The position numbers and the translations under genes were made by a program. Shown piece after piece: positions 55,721 to 64,000 of a stretch of 64,000 nt of DNA. The notes under the pieces are model-generated. The model did no database searches. It had not been told where the DNA came from and saw only the letters and a program-made list of their open reading frames with translations. This stretch comes from Temnothorax longispinosus. Its lineage: Eukaryota > Arthropoda > Insecta > Hymenoptera > Formicidae. The first letter of the stretch is position 1; each line of letters begins with the position of its first letter. The DNA lies in NCBI RefSeq assembly GCF_030848805.1, contig NC_092362.1, positions 8,370,439-8,434,438 on the forward strand. The letters run 5' to 3'.

Positions 55721-56835
55721 TCGTTACCAATCTTTTGGAAACCGGTTTTTCTAATTTCTTCAATTTTTCGGTAAATAATTGACGGAATTTCAAAGAATTG
55801 TATATAAAACAGAAGTTGAATTTTCCGGGGAGTGCCATAAAGTGTATAATTTTTTGTCACCGATCTCTTTGGAAGCCGGTACTGAAATTTTTGAAATTAA
55901 AAATCATTTGACCGAATTTTTATTAAATTTCATATATTTAATATCGATTTTTTTGGAAACCGGTATCAGAAGTTTTTCGAATTAAAAATCATTTGACCTA
56001 GATATAGAGGTCGATGTTGAATATATAAAATTTAATAAAAATTCGGTCAAATTTTTACCAAACGTATATGAAATAGGGGTAGAATTTCCCGGGAAGTGCT
56101 ATAGGGTGTATAGTTTTTCGTTACCGAAAAATATACTTTTTTCCTTTATATAATAGTAGAGATAATTAATTAATCAATATCAAAAGTCGCTAAATTCACA
56201 TATTAAATGTTAAAATAAAAAATTGATGTATATTTGAGAAAATGATTCGTCTTTTGTCTGGACGATTATCGATCTTTGAAATTCATTACAAATGCAAAAA
56301 AGCGAATGAAGTCAAACAGATTTGAATGTAAATCGCATAAGAAAATAATATTTGAGAAAAAGAGAGTTACTTGAGAGAAATTGAAAGTTAACAACAGGTG
56401 TAAATTGAGTGGTTGCGAAGGAGAGAAATTGAGAGTTAACGGATGTGAATATAATGGAGTGAATTGATATGGTTGTGACAGGGAGATAAAACGTGAAGAG
56501 GAAGGGGAAGATAAAGTAAATTAAGGCTAAAATAAAAATGAAAATGTATTATAGTTAATAATTAAAGTTACAATAAATATTTATTTTATAATTTTAAAAA
56601 TAGAAAAATAGTGAGGAGAAGGATTGAGATAAAACAGAGGTAAATAAAGAAAGAGACGTTTTGGAAAACTAAGAATTTGGAACGAAGGATGGAGTAGGAG
56701 AGTATGAGAGTAAGAGATAAATAGAAATAGATAAAGAAAGAAAAGGGTTCTGGAGAGGATTTTAAACAAGGGATTGAGTAAGGTAGAGTGAAACCAAAAA
56801 AGGTAAGTTTAAAGAATAGTAAATAAACAAATAAA

Positions 56836-57320
56836 GAGTGTTTTAAGGTTTAGAAATTAATAAAAATTACAATATACAATTAATAACAAGATAAAATTAA
56901 TGTGTTAAAAAAGAAAAAAGAGAAAATTAATAATATTTTGATGAAAGAAGTTATAGTGAAAATAAGAGTGTTCTAAGATTTAGAAATTAATAGAAATTAC
57001 AAAAAAATTTTTTAAAAGACATTTATTGATTATTATGATTTAAAAAAGAAAATAACGTATTTAGAAAGAAGATATTAAAAAAAAAGATAAAATTAATGTG
57101 TAAAGAGAGAAAAGAGAAAATTAATAACATTTTGATGAAATAAGTTTCAGTAAAAATAAGTGGTCTAAAATTTAGAAATTAATAAAAATTTAAAAAAATC
57201 ATAAAAAAAATATTTATTGATTTTTACGATTTAAAAAATAAAATAACGTATTTAGAAAAAAGATATAAAAAGATAAAATTAATTTGTAAAAAAAAAGAGA
57301 AAATTAATAACATTTTTAGG
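56836..57320. repeat. AT-rich tandem repeat, about 170-180 bp units
   Basis: Three diverged units repeat TTTAGAAATTAATAAAAATT, AAGATAAAATTAATGTG and AGAGAAAATTAATAACATTT. There is no gene; it lies upstream of the Rep gene. Confidence 0.6.
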
Positions 57321-57448
57321 AAATAAGTTTTAGTAAAAATCTAAAAGAAATAACGTGGGACAAGGTTTTTGGTTTGTTTAGAAAGTAAATTCGCGTAGCT
57401 TAAATTTCTTCAATTTAAGGAAGTGTAATTAAGTGTATAATAGAAAAA

Positions 57449-60435
57449 ATGCCAAAAAGAAAGACTACATTGTCTAGAAATACTCTTGATGCAAAGAGAA
57501 AGCAAGTTAACAGGGAAAAAAGAAACGTAATGAAAATGAAACTTGCCTAAATCAGGACAACGAATTGGAACGAAAAAGATTAAGAAGCACGCAACAAATG
57601 AGGCGACTCGAGGAACAACGACAACGCACAGCTCGCAATAAAGAGCAATCTAGAAATGCATTTGGTATGAGGGCAGCATTAGCATATCAACCTGAAATAG
57701 ATTATGAGTATATGAAAGAAATTTTAATTGGAAAAATGGAAAAAATCTGTAGACATTGCAATGCAAGGAAATGGTCTGAGGAATTGCCAGGTCTTTGTTG
57801 TTTTGGGGGTAAAGTGGTTTTACCAGAACCCGAGGAACCGCCAGAACTAATTAAAAGTTTAATTTTTGGGACACATCCATTTTCAAAAAATTTTTTAGAG
57901 AATGCAAGAAAATATAATACTTTATTTCAAATGACATCATTTGGTGCAAAAGAAGTGAGAGAAGGCAATTTTATGCCCACATTTAAAATTCAAGGACAAA
58001 TATACCACTACATTGGCAGTTTACTTCCAATACCAGGAAAAAAACCAGAATTTTTACAGATTTATTTTATTTCAAACGCAGATCAAATTTCAAGACGATT
58101 AGATATAATTCCAAATCTAAAGAGAGAGTTGATTGAATTATTGCAAAAAAGTTTGCAAGAACATAATAGTTATATTAAAAGTTTTAAATATAATCTTGAA
58201 AGAAACTTAGAAGGTGTGACAGAAGAATTAAAGATAATTATTCACGCTGATCGGGCACCTGTAAATGAACATAGGGGACGATATAATGTTCCTACAATGA
58301 ACGAGGTGGCAGTCTTGATGATAGATGAGAAAAAGGGATCGAGAGATATCGTGTTGCATTGTCGAGATGGACGGTTGCAACGTGTTAATGAACTTCATCG
58401 GGCCTATGATCCATTACAATATCCCCTTATGTTTATAAGAGGAGAGGACGGTTATAATTTAGCACAAAAAAGTAATACAAATTGTGTAAACGTGAAAACA
58501 GTATCTTGCATGCAGTTTTATGCATATAGACTAATGGTTAGAGAAAATAGAATAAATCATATACATTATTTTAAAAATTTATTCAACCAGTATTGTGTGG
58601 ATATGATGGCGAAAATGATCGCAGAAAGATTAGATTTTATACAACGTAATCAGAAAAAATTGCGTGTAGATGAATATATACATCTGCGAGATGCACTAAA
58701 TCAGGATGCTAATGTGAATGCTGCGAATGTAGGTCAGCATATTATTCTTCCGTCATCATTTACTGGATCACCGCGATACATGCACGAGAAAACGCAAGAC
58801 GCGATGACGTATGTGCGTAACTATGGACGGCCTGATTTATTTATAACATTTACATGTAATCCGGAGTGGTCAGAAATAAAGAATGAATTGTTTCAGGGAC
58901 AAAAATCATATGATAGACATGATATAATTGCAAGAGTTTTTCATTTAAAAATGAAAAAGCTAATAAAACTATGCACAAAAAATGAAATATTTGGGATGGT
59001 GAAATGTTACATGTTTAGTGTGGAGTGGCAAAAACGAGGTTTACCACACTGCCATATACTTCTATGGTTGCATACAAAAATTCAGCCATACGAAATAGAC
59101 AAATTCATTTGTGCAGAACTGCCAGATAAGGAACGTGATCTATTGTTATATGCAATAGTGTGCAAAAATATGATACATGGACCATGTGGAGAGCACAACA
59201 CAGCCTCATCATGCATGAAGAATAATAGATGTTTGAAGAGATATCCACGAAATTTCATTATAGAAACACAAACAGGGAACGATGGCTATCCAACTTATAG
59301 ACGAAGGAGTCCAGAAAATAGAGAATATATTGCAAATCTTAATATACGTGGGAAAATAGTAAGAATAGATAATAGATGGATTGTTCCATATTGTCCTATG
59401 TTGACGAGATGTTTACAGGCTCATATAAATGTTGAATATTGCCATTCGGTACAGGCTATTAAGTATATATGTAAATATATTAATAAAGGTTCGGACCAAG
59501 CCACGTTTACTGTTCAAAATAAAATGGATGAAGTGAAGAAGTATGTAAATGGTCGTTACATAAGTACCTCAGAGGCTTGCTGGAGATTTTTCGATTTTTC
59601 AATTCATGAACGATATCCGACTGTAATGCATTTGGCAGTACATTTAGAAAATAGACAACGTGTGTATTTTACAGAAAATAATACTCAAGAAGTTATTGAA
59701 AATCCACGAAAAACAACGTTAATCGCGTTCTTTGACCTATGCAAAACGGACGAATTTGCAAAAACGTTATTATATCATGAAGTTCCAGGGTACTATACTT
59801 GGAAAAATAATACATTTATGAGAAGAAAAAAAGGGCAAGATGTCGAAGGACATCCTGGTATAAAAAAGGATTCGGCTCTTGGAAGAATTTATACAATTCA
59901 TCCAAATCAAACCGAGTGTTTTTATTTGCGAATGTTATTGCATCATGTCCGAGGCCCAACTTCTTTTGAGGTGTTAAGAACAGTAAACGGTGTGGTTAAT
60001 CCTACATTTAAAGCGGCTTGCCAAGAACGTGGACTTTTGGAAAATGATGATCAATAGAAAAATACACTCGCTGATGCTGTTGAATTGCAGTCGCCGAGAG
60101 AATTAAGAGAATTATTTGCAATTATTTTAGTATTTTGTCAGCCGTCGCGACCAGTTATATTGTGGGAAACATTTAAATTAAATTTATGTGAGGATATTTT
60201 ACATAAAAAGCGTTGTAGATATAATGACATAACCTTAACATTATCAGATGACATTAGTAATAAAGGTCTAATTAAAATAGAGGATGAGGTTGTTAGACTA
60301 AGTGAGAAATATTTGGTAGATTACGGTTTAATGTCACCAATACGTAACCAAGAAAATGACATAAACTCATTCGATGTGATTTTAGGATTTCATATGATAC
60401 GAATGAGTTAGAGGAATATGTACGTAACAATCTTC
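57449..60435 (+). pseudogene. Helitron Rep gene, helicase part truncated
   Basis: Rep nicks and joins single strands during rolling-circle transposition. The start MPKRKTTLSRNTLDAKRK (57449) shifts frame in an A-run near 57520. The main frame 57565-60057 (830 codons) then stays open. It has a CRHCNARKW zinc-like motif (~60), ITFTCNPEWSEI (~430), the HUH motif in RGLPHCHILLWL (~494-496) and the two-tyrosine motif YICKYINKG (~634-638). These are the nuclease signatures of Helitron Rep. A TAG at 60055 then interrupts, yet the next codons ELQSPRELRELFAIILVFCQ continue the Rep-helicase linker. One more frameshift follows near 60378 (SYDTNELEEYVRNNLQKL). The helicase motifs are missing. The nuclease part looks recent, but the gene as a whole is not functional. 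Confidence 0.85.
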
Positions 60436-60439
60436 AAAA

Positions 60440-60938
60440 ATTAGTGTTCAACTCAAAACTTACTATGGAGCCTTTCAATCATCCTTCAAATAATTCTCAC
60501 CTTGATATCGAAGTTGTGATCAATCCGGGAAAATTCAGGCACATTCAGCCTCCTATTACGCAAATAAACGATAAGTAGTTCATTAATTTATTGTCCGTTG
60601 CTATACCTAATAATGTGCAGAACCTTTTACAATTTGGAGATAATTTCAGTCTGCCGGTTTGCAACACGGAGAAGCTAACGATAGAGTTTATCAAAAGCAT
60701 TGAACATAATTTGAGAAGGCCTCCAGCTACTCAGTCAGCAATAAGAAATCGCACTGCACATATTGTTAACAACATTGCGAATGTTCCAATTCCAAAAAAT
60801 AATGTCAATCTTAAAATCAAACAACTACTTTCAACCACAAAAGAATTTCTGAAAAGAAACGATAATTTAATCTTAACGCGCGCAGATAAAGGTAATGTAA
60901 CCGTGGCTCTGGATAAAGATAAAATGTTGAGAGTATAG
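60440..60938 (+). pseudogene. Penelope-like element fragment (N-terminal part)
   Basis: The frame reads KFRHIQPPITQINDK, a TAG, then FINLLSVAIPNNVQNLLQFG, DNFSLP, IKSIEHNLRRPP and LILTRADKGNVTVALDKDKM. The last motif, 'xxxxxADKGNxxVxxDxxxY', lies just before the reverse transcriptase domain of Penelope-like elements. The RT itself and the GIY-YIG nuclease are absent. The junction with the Helitron gene falls near 60430. From 60940 to 61168 only CA/GC-alternating sequence is seen. Confidence 0.65.
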
Positions 60939-61176
60939 AGGAGATACTTAGAGACACGGATACATACATAAGAATTAATAAAGATCCCACGATTAAGATC
61001 CCAAGATTAAGTTAAAAAATTAATTTAAGTAAAAGAAAAAAGTTTCGTATAAAAGTTTAGTGTCAAAGTCAAAAAGGATGTGTAAATGAAAAAATGGAAA
61101 AACGCATGCGCGCGCGCATAAATAGATACATGTACACAAAATAAACAAAAGCGTGCGCGCATGCGTATATACATAC

Positions 61177-63242
61177 TGTGACGTTGCGGCTCGCCGCACC
61201 GTCGCGGCGCCCCGCCGCCGTCACAAGGCGCGGAATTTCGCGCCCAGGGATGGACCAGGGAGGCAACGACGAGATCTCCAGGGGTCGTATTTAATCGCGT
61301 TTCCGCATTTTGATTACTTTTTTTTGTTTCTTTTTGCAATGTAATACGCGCGGCACCTCACTCACACCACGGCAAACCTTCGAGGGAGTATTTGGCGAAG
61401 GAAATCAAGGACGATCGATAACCAAGGAGGGGTGGCAAACGCGGAAGCAGCAGAGATCGCGGGCTGGCGAGAGCAACGCGGCAGGCGGGCGGCACATGCG
61501 GCAGCGACGGACGAGGCCGCCGATAGCAGGGCCCCGAGCGCTGGGTAAACACCCCGCTTCAGCAAATGATCTCCACAAAACATCGACCTACGGGGTGACT
61601 GATCACCACCCCAGGGTCAAACCGAAGGCACACCGGCACGAGCGAAGTTCCGTCCGCCGCTAAGGACAAAAATTTGAGGAGTCGCACGCCGCCGAGGGAC
61701 CGTTGCCCGCCCCCGAAGGATCTCGTATCGACAGCACTGCGCCGGGACACCGCGGGCTTGCAAGCTCGCGCCCGATTGGCTCGCGCGCCCCTCAGGAAGG
61801 GGTACCGTATCGATTCCGCAATCGAGCGGGTCTAGCGTTTTCACTCTCTGGTCGTCCGTCGGCAAGATACGTTTTGTAAGATACGCGATAGCCACCCCGA
61901 GTCGGGTATTTCGATAATTGTCTGGCGGATCGAGGATCGTTGGAGGAAGGTGACGGCGAGGAGCCCAGGAGGAGGCATATCACCGGTGAGGTTGCCCGTA
62001 AATCGCGATATGTAAAGCCACGACACCGCCCTCCGGTGCACGCTCTCGCTCGGGATAACGCATGTTAAGATCGAGTGTAATTTCGCGATCGATAACGAGA
62101 GCGAAGGGCCTCGGGATGGTATCGTGGCCGCGGAACCGTGGTACAAGCGTTATGGCGAATCCCTGGAGATCGAGATAGGCGTTACTGAGTTCGATATCGC
62201 GAGTATCTTGCGTGGTCCTCGCGACCTTGGTGTACGGCCGCATACGGGCCGGTAGTTCGTTACCAATTGCGTTACCGTTTCTTCGCGTCGGGAAATTCTG
62301 GTGTTCGAGCGTCGGTGTTAGCGTATCGATTTGTGTTCGGATCTCGTTATTACGGGTTGATAATTGTGCTCTCGCGTTGAGAAACTTTGCGTCCGGTATT
62401 ACTTGCGTTGCGTCCTATACTCGCGTTAAGAAATTACCGGCGTTCACACGTTTCGTGCGTTTAGATGTTACTTGCGTAGTTCTTCCTGGCGTTCCGTGGT
62501 TATTAGCGATATCGCGACTCTAGTATTTCGCGTTGACCGGTATTCCGCCTCATTGGAGAACCGCATTAATCCAGTATTTTGCGTTAGTTATCGTATTCTT
62601 TGCCTGGTTAAATGACTCGGCGCCTCCCCGTTGCGCCCGAGCAGAATCACTCGCGTTAGGTTAAGATATCATTGCGACAGAGTTTTCGTACGGTTTTCGA
62701 CTCGAATTATTAGTTGTTTGAGAATAGAGCCTTCAGCGTGTTTATTAGAGACTCAATTAATACTCCGTGGGTGTCTCGCGTCCGCATTAATATTATTTCT
62801 GTTAGATGAATCCAGACACCCCGCCACCGGCTATTCTTGATTGATTTATTGAATTTATCTTGTGTTGATCGAAGCCGGATGGATAAACGTTGTTATTTTC
62901 TCGACAACCCGTACTCAATAAATGTTATTTTCTTTGTTATCTGACTGAGTATGAAATTAACGTGTCACCCCGCCGAAGATCGCGCTGCCCTTCATTAACC
63001 CCGCCCGTGATTAGGTCAAGCTAGCCGATTCCACGCACCTCCACACTTCGTTTTGCGTCTCGTTTAGGTTTTCGCGATTTCGTGGACGCGAATGTACGCG
63101 TCTGGCGCCCAACATTCGGAACATTTCGTGGAGTATCGGAGGTGCGAGGAAATCACTGGAGAGGCCAACCATCCCGCTCTCCTAAGTCCTTTTGATCCGG
63201 CACACGTCCCGGAGCGGTCCGGGAGTGCAAAAAGTCGTGACA
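61177..63242. mobile_element. Solo LTR candidate, 2.07 kb, CpG-rich
   Basis: It starts TGTGACGTTGCGG and ends AAAAGTCGTGACA (TG...CA, near-inverted TGTGACG/CGTGACA). ATACATAC lies directly outside both ends (61169-61176, 63243-63250). This lies in a simple-repeat context, so the true duplication is probably 4-6 bp of it. CpG-rich parts alternate with AT-rich parts, and AATAAA occurs at 62919. TGGCGCCCAAC near 63104 looks like a primer site but lies inside the block. Frames of 60-120 codons here are shadows. Confidence 0.55.
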
Positions 63243-63340
63243 ATACATACACGCATGCATGCGCATACGCATACGTACACACATGGGGCACGAAAACGCA
63301 TATGTACATATACGCACCCACGAAAACGCATACGCACGTA

Positions 63341-63392
<52 letters not shown>

Positions 63393-63400
63393 AACACTAA
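63230..63400. repeat. CA/CATACG microsatellite
   Basis: (CATACG)-type steps are followed by (CA)n at about 63346-63390. The Thr/His and Val/Cys 'proteins' read from it are artefacts. Confidence 0.9.
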
Positions 63401-63654
63401 CACAAACACACATACACAAGAGGTGTAAATCCGACCAGGCAACCTCCACGTGGTACATCTTGGGTAATGCTAATGCTGGCGGTATTGACACAAAGTTGAG
63501 GTATGGCATATTATATGCAAAAATGCTTTATTTCCGAAATATAAATTTGTAATATTGAAAATTAAAAAATGGCAAAAGCTACGCGTATATATGAGAGCAA
63601 TGCATATGGAGAGAGGGAGAGAGAGAGACTATTTGCGTGTCCTAATACACATGT

Positions 63655-63687
63655 TCTCCGGGGCGAAGCCCGGCGGGGCATGCTAGT
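63655..63687 (+). other. Helitron 3' terminus
   Basis: The stem CCGGG (63658-63662) pairs with CCCGG (63669-63673) around GCGAAG, followed by CGGGGCATG and CTAG, then host T. It is the typical GC hairpin plus CTRR end of a Helitron. Confidence 0.75.
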
Positions 63688-63738
63688 AATTTATATTTTA
63701 GGATCTCTAAAAGAACATTTATATTTTGAGCTAATGAG

Positions 63739-64000
63739 ATCGTTCATGTTTGGTATAACGAGTCAGTAGAAAGATGGTATAAACCTTATAAAGATGGCAA
63801 ATTAGCATCAGGAAAATTATATCATAGATATAAACATTTCCAAAAAAATCAAGAAGGCAGTATCTGAATTTGACAAAGAAGAGAAAGAAATAAGTGACAG
63901 CGAAATAAATGCAGACCAAGAGCATTACCTCAATGAATTGTCTTGTAAAACTTTGGACGAATTTGATAGAATCAAATTTTTATGGGAAAAAACATTTAAA
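63739..64000 (+). pseudogene. Downstream exon of the SAM-like gene (frameshifted, runs off the window)
   Basis: From a possible acceptor (CTAATGAG|ATC) the frame gives IVHVWYNESVERWYKPYKDG and KLASGKLYHRYKHFQK. One A too many in the run near 63839 shifts it, and KKAVSEFDKEEKEISDSEIN, NELSCKTLDEFDRIKFLWEK continues open to the window end. Phase 0 at the acceptor fits the donor of exon 2 at 50482. The single A could be a true mutation or a sequencing error in a homopolymer. The link to exons 1-2 is inference from strand, phase and position. Confidence 0.45.

Larger units (their letters stand above)
50682..63686 (+). mobile_element. Candidate 13-kb Helitron with nested insertions
   Basis: The 5' end TCTATACTATTATTATAAAG follows an A at 50681. 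The 3' end is a hairpin (63658-63673) 13 bases before CTAG, followed by T at 63687. This fits A|TC...CTRR|T Helitron insertion without target duplication. The plus-strand Rep gene (57.4-60.4 kb) has the matching orientation. Nested inside are a TIR element, tandem repeats, a Penelope-like piece and a solo LTR. A composite of two Helitrons is possible, because similar TATAATAG-type ends recur near 53640 and 56150. Confidence 0.6.

Noticed and set aside
61310..62523. ORFs of 60-117 codons on both strands
   Set aside because: All fall inside the CpG-rich solo LTR candidate. None shows a domain.
63064..63552. Cys/Val-rich and Thr/His-rich ORFs
   Set aside because: They are translations of (CA)n and (CATACG)n microsatellites.

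Overview
This window looks like eukaryotic nuclear DNA from an insect, possibly an ant. The species call is inference. It rests on short GT-AG introns of 50-140 bp, AT-rich spacers with long CT/GA/CA microsatellites, and the mix of transposon families. No rRNA, bacterial operon or CRISPR array was seen. Nearly the whole window is nested mobile DNA. Only two loci look host-like: a proline/glutamine-rich repeat protein on the minus strand (3.1-5.7 kb) and a small SAM-domain-like gene on the plus strand, with exons at 50.0-50.5 kb and 63.7 kb to the window end.

Layout. 0-0.93 kb: the start of an LTR retrotransposon on the minus strand (LTR, tRNA-Pro-type primer site, partial gag). 1.1-2.8 kb: a cluster of long inverted repeats. 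3.1-5.7 kb: the spliced repeat-protein gene. 5.8-9.3 kb: MITEs, a 5'-truncated non-LTR retrotransposon with a 14-bp target duplication, and a fold-back element. 9.5-19.4 kb: a large direct duplication. Each copy holds an LTR-like promoter block and a 2.2-2.3 kb palindrome, and the two palindromes are in opposite orientation. The first copy also carries a non-LTR fragment and a 1.6 kb solo LTR that the second lacks. 21.1-22.2 kb: a TIR element with an 8-bp target duplication. 23.6-29.0 kb: a Harbinger element with identical 104-bp TIRs and two apparently intact genes, a transposase and a Myb/SANT-like partner. 30.5-33.0 kb: an intact Mutator-like transposase fused to a YqaJ-type nuclease. 33.0-36.1 kb: an AT-rich palindromic satellite split by a decayed Tc1 element. 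36.7-39.0 kb: a GC-rich tandem-repeat block, a possible LTR, and an array of tandem mini-exons with canonical splice sites on the minus strand.

39.4-45.4 kb: a second, decayed Harbinger element. A solo LTR splits an exon of its Myb gene, and it has captured part of a host Hsp70 coding sequence. 45.4-50 kb: a G/C-rich palindrome, a fold-back DDE transposon, an LTR and a MITE. 50.7-63.7 kb: a candidate 13-kb Helitron lying in an intron of the SAM-like gene. It carries a Rep gene, a Penelope-like fragment, a TIR element with no target duplication, and a 2-kb solo LTR.

The genes work together mainly as transposon modules. In each Harbinger the minus-strand DDE nuclease and the plus-strand Myb-like protein form the usual two-component transposition system. 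The Helitron Rep would act on the 5' TC and 3' hairpin-CTAG ends. Several insertions can be checked inside the window, because duplicated arms or restored reading frames give the empty site.
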